Source: Euryodendron excelsum
Taxonomy: Eukaryota; Streptophyta; Magnoliopsida; Ericales; Pentaphylacaceae
DNA: 64,000 nucleotides
Assembly (NCBI GenBank): GCA_033060915.1
Contig: CM065399.1
Span: forward strand, 19,743,001 to 19,807,000
Reading direction: 5' to 3'
Below are positions 46,691 to 58,300 of the stretch, in pieces. The number at the start of each line of letters is the position of its first letter. Position 1 is the stretch's first letter. Both the position numbers and the translations under genes were made by a program. Below the pieces are notes generated by a model, which worked only from the letters and a program-made list of their open reading frames with translations, had not been told where the DNA came from and made no database searches.

Positions 46691-47750
46691 GGATAATGCC
46701 CCTAAGGGCATTTGGTCATTTTGCCTCTATTTGGGTCTGGTGGGCCCTCGAAGCGATGGATAGACGGGATTCAGACTTGAAAAGTTAATTTCAATTGGAA
46801 TATGTCCATACTGACTTAAGGACAAGTCTGGATGGACCGTAGACTGTCGAGCGGTCAAAAATGAGGTGCTTACAATCATTTTGACTAAAGAACCTCCAGG
46901 AATGGACCGGGGTTGACTGGATGACATTAGACATGCCGAACTATCTAGGGACAGCTTTAGAGGGTGGTCTTACCATTCCAAGGACTTTGAACTTTCTCGA
47001 GGAATGTGACAGGCCCGTTTAGGGGTAAAATTGTCATTTTTCATCGGGACAGGCTAGCAGGCATCGATGTTGACCGGTTTAGATCTGGTCTGGACTTCTG
47101 TCTAAGAAATTGGTACTTTCTCGGTGGACAGGCTTGAAAGGGTCTTACCACCTTAAGGGATAAACTTTTTCGAAAGTCATGCCAGACTAGGATGGTTTTC
47201 TATTCTTAAAGGATTTGAGCTTTCTCAAAGAACGTGTCGGGCTTAGGCAGTCTTTCATTCTTGAAGGGTTTGTGCTTTCTCAAAGAACGTGTTGAATTAG
47301 CAGACATTCTACATTAGCGGGCTAGCAGGCGCCAGAAGTGGACCGCTCTTCCATCTCAAGGACTTAGGTACTTTTCGGAAATGAGTGTGAACGGAGCTTT
47401 ATCAATCTGAGGAATAAACTTTCTCAGTAATCGTGCCGTGTTGGATTGGATGGTCTTACCGTCAATGAAGGATCAACTTTCTCAAATGATGGGACAACTG
47501 GATTTGACTTTAGATTTGAATAGACTTATCGCCTTATAGAAGACGTGCCGGTCTGGATTGGAATGACTAATGCAATAGGGGCCTTTTGGTCATTTTGCCT
47601 CTAGTGGGCCCAGTGGGCCCGCGAGGCGTTTGACAAACTAGATTGGATCTGGGAAGCCGGTTTGGATTTGAGTATGTTTGTGTTGGTTTGGAGATGCTTT
47701 CGGTTGGGCCAGAGATCACCGAGTGACTAAAATGGGGTGCTTACACCAGA

Positions 47751-49117
47751 CTCGGCCAAGAATGAACGGGAATCCTCAAGAGAGTGTCTCGAAGGTGACT
47801 GCCTTGAGAAGCAATGCTAGAATAGTTAAAAAGGTCGACCGGCCTACTAGGGGCAAAATGGTCAATTGAACTGAAAAAACATTAGAATGGACTCGGAGCG
47901 ACCCGTGAGAAAGCTTAAAGGTTAGAAACATTATTGAGAGTGTTCTGAGGGGTTACTGATTTGATACCCAAAGCTAGTGTGGTTGGAAAAGGTGGTTGGC
48001 TTACTAGGGGCAAAACGAGCATTTTGTATCGGATTTGCCGGAATAGACTTGGAATGATCTAAAAAAGTGTTGGAATGTTGAGAATACTATTAGAAGCATT
48101 CTTAGAAGATAACTGGTTTGATACCTAGAGCCGGTGTGGTTCCGAGAGGCGATCGGATGCCTAGGGGCAAAATGGTCATTTTGATCGGATGGTCTCGAAA
48201 TTAGTTTGGAACCAAATGGAAGGCACTTGGATGTGCCGAATTATCTTTGGGACAATGTTGGACGGGTGGGCTTATCGCTCTGAAGACTTAGGTACTTTCT
48301 CAAGAAGCATACCGAAAAAGGCCCAAAGAGCAATTTGGTCATTTTTCACTAGAGTGAGCTAGCAAGCACTAGTGTTGACCCGAGTTTTGAGTGTTTCTGT
48401 CACTCCAACAGTGTGTGATAAGTTGATTTCCAAAGGTATCCTGTCTTTTGATAAACGTGTCACAGCCAAAAGGCGTGTTTGGTCTTGGGATATAGGAGTT
48501 TTTTTGGCAATTCTCAATGTTGACCTGTTTACGAGTGTTTTCGTCACTCTAACGATGTGTGTTCATTCCAAAGAATGCCTAATCTCGGGAAGCTGCTAAA
48601 TGGTCTTATCATCTGAGGGATTAACTTTCTCAAAAGACATGCCGGATAACGGACATTCTACATTAGCAGGCTAGCGGGCGCCGAAAGTGAACCGCTCTAC
48701 CATCTCAAGGACTTGGGTTCCGTCCCGATCGACAGGTTTGAAGGGACTTACCGTTTTGAGAAGTTTTCTAGACAAACTTGTCGGACGTGATGGACTTATC
48801 ATCTAAGGGATCAACTTTCTCGAAAGACATGTCAAAATAAGTTTGGTTCGTCTGGACTAGAATTGAAGCTAGAATTGAGATTGAAATAAGGACTTACTGT
48901 CTTTAAGAAGACGTGCTAATTGGAATTGGACTGAGCAATACCCCAAGGGCATTTTGGTCATTTTACCTCTATTGGGCTCGACGGGCCCTTGAAGTGATTA
49001 GTTAATTGGATTAAGTCTAGAAAGCTGGTTTAGACTTGAATGTGTCTGTGTCGATTTGAATGTGAGTCCAGTCGAACCGAACATTGTCGAGCAGACAAAA
49101 ATGGGATGCTTACACCA
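47751..49117 (-). mobile_element. Truncated L1 LTR, right part (outermost layer)
   Basis: It continues the sequence broken at 37236 and ends in 'aaaatgggatgcttaca' at 49117, the L1 terminus. It includes 'cctgatctc', 'caactttctcgaaagac' and 'ggtcattttacctct' blocks as in 1-584. No coding sequence. Confidence 0.7.
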
Positions 49118-49975
49118 ACCCTAAGGTTATGAATAGGAATTACCAAATATAGTCTCAAAAGTAGATTTTTTAACCAATCTAGGCTTCTATTGCAATAAAC
49201 TCAAGTAATAAGAGATGAAATCAATTAAAAACATTATAACTCCATGAAAGCCTGAAAACCCTTGGCCAATCTTCACATTTGCATCCAAAAGGACGCTTAA
49301 CTACTGAAATTCATGTAAAATAGCATGAAAATGAAAAGAAATTTGCATTGAAATGTAAATCTAAGTGTTTGATTGCAAGGAAGGTGAAGAAATACAATGA
49401 AATATAGATTATCTACCTCTAAAACTACTTCTACAAGCCTAAAAACGAAATATATAAACCCTACAACCCTTGGAACCCGCTCCAAGTAGGCTAAAGTTAT
49501 TTTAAATAGCTGAAGAAAATAGGGGACCATCGACCATTCGAACGCCCTGGTCGACAGTTCAAACTGCCATTCACACGCCGTCGAACGGTTAGCGAACAGG
49601 TTTTGCACCTCTCTAAATCTCCAATGACTATTCGAATGCTCGGACCGTTCGAATGGATGGGCTAGGCATTTGGGTGCCCGTTCACACGGTGGACTCATCT
49701 GTTTGAATGTTCCTTTGTAATTTTGCTCAATTTGATCTTTTTAAGCTCCATTTACTGCACAAGGTTCAATAAATCAGCTTTAGGACTAAAACTAACTAAT
49801 AAAGTAATATTAAACCTAATCTAGGGCTAACAACCAACTAAATTGGGTAACAGAATTACACTTTTAGAGTGTAATCACCGGTCGGCCAACTTTACACCTC
49901 TACTCCTAGCTGATCAATGATTTAACCTAATGGGTATCCAGTGTAGAAATTTTTGTTTTTATTCATCAGAACAGA
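49118..49975 (-). mobile_element. LTR-like debris with 'ttcgaa' words
   Basis: It contains 'accattcgaacg', 'ggtcgacagttcaaactg', 'cgtcgaacggt' and 'ccgttcgaatgg' at 49530-49690. To their left is an AT-rich 'gaaatatataaacc' (about 49447), TATA-like on the - strand. The 133-codon frame at 49297-49698 spans this stretch and has no protein-family resemblance, so I read it as LTR sequence. Boundaries are not defined. Confidence 0.4.
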
Positions 49976-50439
49976 CTATAAAGAGGGCCGAAGCCAAGAA
50001 GAAAAAAAGGGAGGGGGACTGTAGTTCGAACCTCAATTAGTGAGGAGGGTCAAGTGCTAAATCACTAGGTCATCCTTCGTGCTCATCCAATGTAGAAGCT
50101 GCAAAACCCATACATGGAACCCAATTACTGCCACAAATTTTGATTAATTAATTACCTATACAAAAGATAATTATAGAACTTAGAAAATCATGTAATTTTA
50201 GTATATATTAATATTTATTGTTTATAACAATATACATAACATAATTATGACATCACAATTCGAATTCAATTAACAGTGACTTATAACTTGATACACTTTT
50301 CGATTGGCTGAATGATTCGTGTTTCAAAACATTGTCCAGCACCACTATCCGAGCCCCGAAATCACACCAGCTTCCCCGCTCAACGGTAACTGAGCTCTGA
50401 GATTTGATGCTAAACAATCAATTTGGGCCCACCAATGTC

Positions 50440-50545
50440 ATTCCCTCCTTTTTCTTGTGCACCACTCGGTTTCCATTCATAACAATTGTACGCTCAAGGA
50501 AACACTTTACTCTTTATAAAGGTGTTAAGGGCCTCTCGTCTAGTG
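50440..50545 (+). promoter_or_regulatory. Conserved promoter block of DUF247 copy D
   Basis: 'cattcataacaattgtacgctcaaggaaacactt' is followed by TATAAA at 50515-50520 and 'ggtgttaagggcctctcgt'. It aligns with 28321-28400 upstream of copy C. Sequence just before ('tcattccctcctttttcttgtgcaccactcggttt') matches 27865-27895. Confidence 0.65.
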
Positions 50546-50726
50546 CACACACAAAATAATTTACTTTTCATCTAAAAGAGAAGGGAACAAAAGAGTAGAT
50601 GAGCAAGTAACTGTAAAGATATATGAGCTTGTAAACAATTCTTCTATTTTTTACGTTAATGGTCGATGCACCTCCTTTCCTGTATTTGCTTCTCTTGTTA
50701 GGCATACACGTCCTTAAGACCTTAAT

Positions 50727-50948
50727 AGCCTGTTTGGAACTTGAGAAATGGAAGGAAAAGGAAAGAAAAGTATTGTTCCCTGTCTTTTCCTTGTTTGATT
50801 TTGTAAAGAAAATTGGAGAGAAAGAAGAGACAGAAAGAGATAACTTGAATTAAAACTTTCCCTCCTTTTTCCCCTCACTTTCCCTCCCCTTCCCTTTTCC
50901 CTCACTTTCCCTTCCCTTCCCTTCCCTCCCCCAAGTTTCAAACAGGCT
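50727..50948. mobile_element. Short MITE in leader of copy D (222 bp)
   Basis: Inverted termini 'agcctgtttggaacttg' and 'caagtttcaaacaggct' flank a purine-rich left half and pyrimidine-rich right half ('cttcccttcccttccctccccc'). No target duplication is clear. Confidence 0.75.
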
Positions 50949-51089
50949 GTAACTCTTCATCAAATTCTTTCCAAATCAGGCCAAGGTTTGTACGTATGAT
51001 CTTGGGAATAAGGATTGTACCATTTTTTTAATTTTGGACAAAATCATTAAAAAATTTCTGTTACAGGTAATAAGTTTGTACTACTTCTC

Positions 51090-52306
51090 TAAGGCAGATC
51101 ATGTCTCCATCGCATTGATGAATAGCTTGCTCATTTATCTCACATATCCTCGCAGCGCTGTATCTTCAAAGTGCATGATAATTGCGCAGTGTCAATGAGA
51201 GAGCGTATGAACCAATAATAGTCGCTATTAGTCCTTACCATCGTGATCTTGGCAAACCTAACCTACAAGAAATGGAGGAGCACAGATTGCGGTACCTACA
51301 ACAGCTTCTCAAGCGAGGAAAAGAAAAGAGTGTCGATAGATGCGTTATGGGCATAAGAGAGTTGGAGGAAAGAGCACGGAAATGTTATGCAGCAACCATT
51401 AACCTTGATACGGATGAGTTTGTGGAAATGATGCTACTTGACGGCTGTTTTATTATTGAGTTATTTCACAAATTTCGAATGAGAAACCTGCGTGATGGGG
51501 ATGACCCTATTTGCCAATCTGTCCTTACTCTATCTTGCTTACAACGTGATCTAAATTTGCTTGAAAATCAACTTGCATTCTTTATCCTTGTCAAGTTGTT
51601 CAATATGTCTAAGGTTCCAAGCCCGCAAGACAATATAATTCATATGGCCTTATCTTTTCTAAAACGTATCATAGCAAACAGTAATTTGGAAGCTCCTAAT
51701 GGAATCTCAATCGACAACATCAAGCACCTACTTGGGCTAGTACATTATAGTCGGTGCTTTTCATTCGCTGAGACCCGTAGAAATGTAAAGGCCAAGGTAC
51801 AAGATTGGAAGTTCATAAATTCGGCAATAGAGCTTCAAGAGGCTGGGGTAAAATTCAAGAAGGTTGAGACAAGCAACTTGTTTGATATAAAGTTTGAAAA
51901 TGGAGTATTGAAAATCCCATTGCTATGCATGGGAGACGAAACAGAGTCTACCTTCACAAACCTAATTGCATACGAGCAATGTATCCCAAGCTATAAGGTA
52001 AAATATGTGTGACTATACCACATTCATGAATTGCCCCATCAATTCCTCAAAGAATGTTCAGTTGCTTCGGCAAAGTGGGATAATTGAAAATTGGGTAGGT
52101 GATGATGCAGCAGTTTACACCATGTTGAACAAGGCGAACAAGTTCGTTATGAGCTCTTCCGCTAGTGACTTCAGTTACTCTGAAGTTTGCAATGAGGTGA
52201 ATAAACATTGTAGCCAAGGTCGAAATGTTTGAATGGCAAACTTAAGACGGAAGTGCTTCAACAGCCCATGGGCTGTTTTTTCTGTTCTTTCTATTGCAAT
52301 GAAATA
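51090..52306 (+). pseudogene. DUF247 copy D, multiple lesions
   Basis: The longest frame (51182-52012) carries IVAISPYHRDLGKPNLQEMEE, DTDEFVEMMLLDGCFIIELF, DLNLLENQLAFFIL and AYEQCIPSYKVKYV. The block that normally holds the start ATG is deleted. Upstream, a one-base deletion and an in-frame TAG ('gaatagctt') disrupt the HVSI region, and a second one-base deletion follows at 'catgataattg'. Near 52008 another single-base loss shifts the frame into 52005-52232 (NCPINSSKNVQLLRQSGII). There the conserved tryptophan codon becomes TGA ('gtttgaatgg'). The C-terminal membrane helix is deleted between 'cccatgggct' and 'gttttttctgttc'. The copy therefore cannot make a full, membrane-anchored product. 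It is the useful outgroup for copies B and C because the central region is continuous. Confidence 0.88.
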
Positions 52307-53482
52307 AGATATATCGATTAAGCTGTTGCTTGTAAGTTTCATAATGTAAAATGGATCTATTTGAATCAATCAAGGTTTTTTGTTTATTGTTTTTTTCTAA
52401 ATTGCATATTAGTTTAAATTTTTTAGTCACGCTATAAGAGCATTTCTGATAAGCTCTCTACAATGGCCCTCTTGGCTATTTTAAAATGAAAAACCTCAAA
52501 AATATCTTTTCAACGGGCTCTCTATATGACTTTTTATTTTAGATAATTTCATTTTGACTTTTCAAATGTAGAGAGCCAATAATAGTTCTTTACACTTTAA
52601 ATAATATTGCCTTGTCAAAAAAAAAAACCTTAAATATATTATGTCCCCTCCTTTTGTACTCTTTTCTTGAAGTGTGTTAAAAAAAAGAATAATATTTTGA
52701 ATGACTAACTAAAATAAAGAGTATAGTTAGAGAAATTTTTACAAAATGACTAGATAAAATAGAGTGAAAATTTTAAATATATTTTGAATAGCTATTGTAG
52801 AGCCTATATATAGTGATAAATCTGGATGCTTCGGCTTGCTTTAAACAACAGCATCAATCTTCTCCAGCACACAAGGCGTCAGCAATGGAATTAAAAACAA
52901 GAGAATGTTAATTACCAAGATGATGAAATGACTCCAGACAATGAAAAAGCAATCTGAAAAAGTGGAAATAACTAAGGTCATCATTGTCACATTGTGCAAG
53001 GATGAATACTTGGGTAGTTCAGTGGCAAGTGGCAACTACTAATAGAGTATTTTATGCAAAGTTCTACGAAGAGGACATAAGAAAAGGTGTGCGAAGAGCT
53101 GAGTTTAGATGTTCCATCATCAATGAACTTGCTTACAAATATACCTAGCAATCGAGCTCAGTCTGACACTAATGTTGTCTTTGTATTAAGGATTTGGTAA
53201 GAAAAAAATAAAGGTAAGAGAATATGAAATTTATGTCGTATATTTAGTTGTTAGAAAAAATATAAATAAAATAACATAAAAAGAAAATAAGTAAAAATTT
53301 AAAATTTCTCCATTTATTATCTTTTCTCTCGCCTTTTTTTTTTTCCATTTTCCCTAATAAATAAGAATACGGAGGTGAGCAAACATTTCATCGAAAAACT
53401 CAATTGAACATAATTGTATTCCTTTTCTGTACTTCGACTTGGAACATCTTATAAAAAGATTTTGTGATTAAAAGAAGGGCAA
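52307..53482. other. 3' flank of copy D and intergenic DNA
   Basis: 'gctgttgcttgtaagtttcataatg' matches the flanks of the other copies. A possible fold-back lies at about 52440-52815 ('gctctctacaatggc..ttggctattttaaaatg' against its complement near 52790). A 64-codon hydrophobic frame on the - strand (52841-53035) is unrecognised. Positions 53378-53480 are repeated at 55054-55157. Confidence 0.45.
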
Positions 53483-54912
53483 AATAAACTTTGCATCCTC
53501 GCATTTATACTGAATTTTACTTTAGGATCTTTAATTTCAATTATAATAATTAAGTTTCTGTACTTTTAATTTATTTTAATGTCACCCTCCTGTAAGCTTT
53601 TATTTGTGCAATTGACAGTCAAAATTCTTGTGCATTTCAGGTGGCCCTTTTTCAAGAGCAAAAATATATTTTCACACTATTTTAGCACCAAAAAAGCCCT
53701 CATCTCTCACCAATCTCTTTCAAAGCCTCCAAAAATCAAGTCATTATATGCATAAAATGAAATTGGGTTATGTTTGGTGCAAGGGAATGGAATGAATAAT
53801 TATTCTCACATTTATTCTCATTCTCTTGTTTGGTACTACTATTTAAAGTTGGAATGATCATTTCAATAGAATGATCATTTCTTATTTCAAAAGTGAGAAT
53901 TGTCATTCCATTCTCACATGAGATAGAACATAAAATAAAACTTGGTAAGATTTTTGTTTGTAAAGTTTCTTAAAAATAAATAAATAATGTTTGGTAATTA
54001 TTTTTTTAATTAAAAAATTAAAAAAAAATTAAAAAGTTGAAAATTAAAAATTAAAAATAAAAAGTTCAAAATCCCCACCATCACCGTTGCCACTAATCAC
54101 CACTATCTAACGTCGACCACAACCACCCGCCATCCACCGCCATTGCTACCATCCATTGTCGCCACTACCACCACCCCTCGTCGGCCACAATCGCCAACTA
54201 TCACCCACCACTGCCTCACCACCACCCAACACTCGCTGCCGCCGATGCTGCCACCACAATCACGAATGTTCAATAATATTTTATAGCTAATGTATAATAC
54301 TTCTAATATTCTATATATAACATAATATTGAATTTTCATACACTAAAACTCTATTCCATTCTATTATAACATTGTTCATTGATCTTACTAAATAAGAAAA
54401 TGTGAATGACCATTTCATTCTATTCTCATTCTATTCCTTTCCATTCTCTTGTACCAAATATAACCTTAGGGTTACAAAATACTCCCCAATTGTCTCAAGT
54501 AAGGGGAGGCTAAGACTGCATGGGAGCTAAAATTGTGTCAAAATATATTTTTATCCTTGAAAAGGGTCACATGAAATGCACAGAACTTTATGCCGTCAAT
54601 TTCACAAACAGAAGTTTATGGGAGAGTGATATTGAAAGAGATTGGTGAGAGATGAGGGCGTTTAGAAGCCAAAATGATGTCAAAATACATTTTTATCTTT
54701 GAAAAAGGGTCACGTGAGACATATATGACTTTTGACCATCAATTACACAAACGGAAGTTTACAAAAAGTTGAGATTACAACGAATTAGAAGTATAGAAGC
54801 CTAACTATTACAATTGAGAGTATAGATTCTACAAAAGAAAAAATAGATAATATAGGTCCTGAAGTGACATTCGATGTAAAATACAAAGGTGTAAAGTATA
54901 ATCTATACTCTA
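53483..54912. mobile_element. Fold-back element with nested MITE
   Basis: The left arm 'actttgcatcctcgcatttatactgaattttactttaggatc' pairs with a right arm containing 'ggtcctgaagtgacattcgatgtaaaatacaaaggtgtaaagt'. The arms extend inward through 'tgtgcaattgacagtcaaa' and 'ggccctttttcaagagcaaaaatatattttc' with complements at 54535-54600 and 54660-54750. The sequence is related to 28520-29052. A second element occupies 53766-54465. No coding capacity. Confidence 0.75.
53766..54465. mobile_element. MITE nested in the fold-back element
   Basis: Its ends 'ggttatgtttggtgcaagggaatgg' and 'ccattctcttgtaccaaatataacc' are inverted repeats of the kind common in plant PIF/Harbinger-like MITEs. The interior has 'caccaccac' type trinucleotide repeats that give a glycine/valine-rich chance frame on the - strand (54103-54339). 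Flanking triplets are TTG and TTA, so the TTA duplication is imperfect. Confidence 0.65.
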
Positions 54913-54924
54913 CATTACTCAATT

Positions 54925-55300
54925 CTCATAAGAACGTAGAGCAAGTGCATAAATTGTACAATCATGAAGGGAGAACTAAATCTTATTTATAATCATATTT
55001 TGGACGTTGTAAAAATACTTTTGTTGCAATGTCACACTAAGAATATTGATCAGGTGAACAAACATTTTATCAAAAAAAACTTCATTGAACAGAATTGTAT
55101 TCCTTTTCTGTACGTACACTTGGAACATCTTATAAAAAAATTTTGTGATTAAAAGAATAGTAGCCTCCAAATTCCCCAGTTCTCACAAGCAGGTAGAGCT
55201 AGCAAGTGTATAAATATGTGCCCAAACATGAAGGCAGGAGTAAAATCTTATTCGCAATCATATTGGGGAAATAGAAAAAAATACTTTTATTGCCATGTCA
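54925..55300. repeat. Two-copy local duplication around the fold-back
   Basis: 'ttctcataagaacgtagagc...atgaagggag' (54920-54975) repeats as 'ttctcacaagcaggtagagc...atgaaggcagg' (55180-55240). 'gaacaaacattttatca...gtgattaaaagaa' (55057-55155) repeats 53380-53480. The fold-back inserted into one copy of this tandem unit. Confidence 0.7.
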
Positions 55301-58300
55301 TGGTGCCAATATGCCCTCTCATTAAATATTGTGTTGCATGAGGAGGTTAAGTGAACCTAGAAAGCCTACCATGAAAATCATGATAAGTTTGTGTGTGAAT
55401 ATTCTCTACTTTCTGTGGCATAAGCTGGACATGGTATTGGAAAATTGTGAATTCTTCACATTGCAATGCCTTTTATATAACCAGACAAAGCATGTTTAAA
55501 ATGTATTGTAACGATACATGTTAACAAGACCCATCTGTTATGCATATCATGTGGCAATGGGATAAAAGCTGCATGATTCTCTATTGTCCTAATTTGTTAC
55601 ATCATTAGTTAAAATTCCCCAAAAGTTGTCAGTGTCACTCTGACAGAATAAATGCTTAGAACATTAAACAAAAAAAAAATCTGTAACCATAATTCAGACA
55701 GAGATTTTGTTTTAATTTAAGGTTTACTCATTCTCACCTTCATAAAAATTTGATTCAGTCATATTTTCTAAACATACCAGTCACTTGTTGGGAATGTGCT
55801 AATCATGGACTGAATTACTAATTTTTAGAAACTTTGTCACTTATTGGTACATAACAATTTGGAGACTTCTCTAATACATTTCTGATAAGTGACAACCTTC
55901 AGGGGGGAATGCATGCGGTTCTTAATTTTTTGAAAGAAGTAATTGTGACTCAATCCTAAAGCTAACCAAAAAAAAAATCATTTTTGAAGTACACTTTCAA
56001 GGGTTCCCATGCCGTAGGCATTAATCCCCCCTATAGTAATTAAATTTTGTTTTTATTTAAAAATAAAATTAGCACAAAAAGCATATTTGTTAAAGTATTT
56101 TATATTTTTTTTCATGAAGATTTTCAAAAAAATATAATTTTAAACTAGTTTTTGGGGTCTTTAAAATCAGGACATTGTGAAACTATATTTGTTTGAAAAT
56201 GATTGTATTTTCAAACTTTTTATCATCACAAATTTTTACAATCGAAAAAAGATCAAAAACAAAAAATTGAAAACAATGAAATAATACCAATATGCTCAAT
56301 GATGCATTATTATTGCACGTTTTAAGAACATTATAACATAAAATTATAGAATATCAATGAAGAAATTAAACACTTAAAGAGGGGAAAATAGGTGAAGCAA
56401 CTATGAAAATGAACAGCCATCAAACTAAGCCCCTTTGGCATCCATGTCTACTTCTAAATTTGACCTTATGAGTTGATGGGCCTATTTGAATGCGTCTCCA
56501 AACGGAAGCTTGAACGATGAGATAAGGGGATCGATAAGGAAGCCCGTTACAATTAATTCTAAGATTACAAAGGCTAGGGAGGGCAATTTTATAATTTAAT
56601 CTTTAATCTCGAATCCCCATATTGTTTATCCCACTCCCCTAAAATTATTTAATCCTATATGTAACGGATGAAACATCCGCTTTGGATTGCTTATGCCGAC
56701 CTCCTTTTGCAACCAAACACGGATAGAATTAGTAGGTCTTTCCGATGGCCTTATCCCGTGAAACAAATGAGTTTTGCAAAGCGAATTTCTTGTTAGTCCA
56801 CCACCACACTGCAACACCAAGGTTGCCTCTAGATATACCTATACCATCTACATTGAATTTGAAACAACCTGATTTTGTGCTTCTCCAATTGATAACATAC
56901 TAAGAAACTAATGTGTAGAGTTGCTTTTTAGTATTGTTCTTAGTATAATACTATATAAACAGGAAAAAAAAAAGTATATAAAATAATGTAGCTAAATTAG
57001 GACTTATCATTTTTAAAAAAATATAATAAAAAAAAAATACCCGCCAAAATAACTTTTAATTACAAAAATGCTACTATCATATCATTTTGATAAAAAGTTG
57101 TGCAAAAATTTAGAAAGACTAAAAATTTTGTAGGTATGGCCCAACAGAGATTAGGAATAGGCTTATGCAATTTAAACTAGACTGAAGGTCAAATGGGTTA
57201 GTATAGTGTATGGCCACTACCTAGCCCAACTATTTCATAGAATGAAAAAAATAGGGCCAACACCAAAATGGGTTAGCATAGTGCATGGCCAATGGTTAGC
57301 CCAACTCTTTCACAAATAAATTAAAAGTTAATAATAAATAAATAAAAGAGGGAAGTGGGGCTGCGGGCCATAGGAACACCAAAATTATATAAGACGACTA
57401 AAAGTGTCAATGGGTGAAAAAATGTTCCAACTCTCAAATCGGAGTGTGACTCACATATAGCTAGTTTTTATATATTTCTCATGCCTAGAAGGTGTTACGT
57501 TCAGGTTTGATGGCTCAACGAATCGTTTTAGGCTTATAGTGCCATAAAAACTAGAAATGCTAAGTTTGGCAACTGAAGGGACACCAATACTTTCTTATTT
57601 TATAACAAGGTCATGATTTTCTTCTCATTTTGACAAGAAATTCATAGTTACACCAATGTAGCTTGTAATCATGTAGGTATAATGAGAATGAAAACCATTC
57701 TTTACTCTTTATTAATGCTAAAAATGAAATGACTAAAAGATCTTTCTTTGACATGTGGAACCAGATGTCCTTAATATGCACTCAGTTTGAAGCATGAGAC
57801 TGTCAATCAGATCCCCACTGTGGCCTAACAAAGTATTCAGACTATTAACCATTAATCCAACGGCTACTAATAATTTGCATGAATATCCAAAATCTATTAG
57901 TTAATAACGGTAGATAGTAGTTAACTACTAGTAACAACAATATTTATAATTTGAATTTCATTGCATAAACTTCCTTCACCTATAATTGTAAAATGTCAGA
58001 CTTCAATGCACAAGGCTCCTTCTTTGCAGTAGCGTTTGGGACAGAGCAGGTAAGCCTTAAACTATAAATATTTGAAGTAATATTTTTTAACCTTCACTAT
58101 ATAGTAAGCATGTTAGGTCCACTTGGATTTCATCACAAATGGAATAATAAAAGAACACACAATTTAGTGTATAAAACCCTGTTTAAGAATATCTTAAAAC
58201 AAAATGAATTTTGATCTTGGATTTGTCTAGAAAAAAGAAAACGAAGTCGCTTTACACATATTCAATTTTTATGGACACTTAAACAATGAAACTTAAATCT

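Larger units (their letters stand above)
39928..46874 (-). mobile_element. Solo L1 LTR (inner layer), interrupted
   Basis: The ends are TGTCAAGCCCAG and GAGGTGCTTACA, flanked by GTCAT (39923-39927) and ATCAT (46875-46879). Removing it rejoins 'aggggcaaagcggtcat' to 'tttgactaaag', matching uninterrupted relatives such as 'aggggcaaaatggtcattttgatc' near 48166. Without its own insertion it is about 5.07 kb. The interior from 40740 to 42420 is expanded degenerate 'gaaagttttgaatttagg' repeats. The segment that carries the TATA box in sister copies is deleted near 45165. No coding sequence is present. Confidence 0.8.
37242..47745 (-). mobile_element. Solo L1 LTR (middle layer), interrupted
   Basis: The ends are TGTCATGCCCCG at 37242 and GGGGTGCTTACA ending at 47745. 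Flanks are CCAGC (37237-37241) and CCAGA (47746-47750), a 5-bp duplication with one mismatch. Without the inner insertion the LTR is about 3.55 kb. No internal domain, primer site or polypurine tract is visible at either end, so it is a solo LTR. It carries 'gtgaccgcacc...cctatgtacc' at 37836-37900 and the TATA at 39405-39413. Confidence 0.75.

Noticed and set aside
49297..49698. 133-codon frame on the - strand
   Set aside because: It spans palindromic LTR-like sequence and a TATA-like site; no protein family is recognisable.
52841..53035. Hydrophobic 64-codon frame on the - strand, possible membrane peptide
   Set aside because: Two hydrophobic segments are present but there is no family resemblance, promoter or duplicate in the other DUF247 flanks; an AT-rich chance frame is more likely.
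54103..54339. Glycine/valine-rich frame, possible small protein
   Set aside because: It is the antisense of a CCA/CAC trinucleotide-rich MITE interior.
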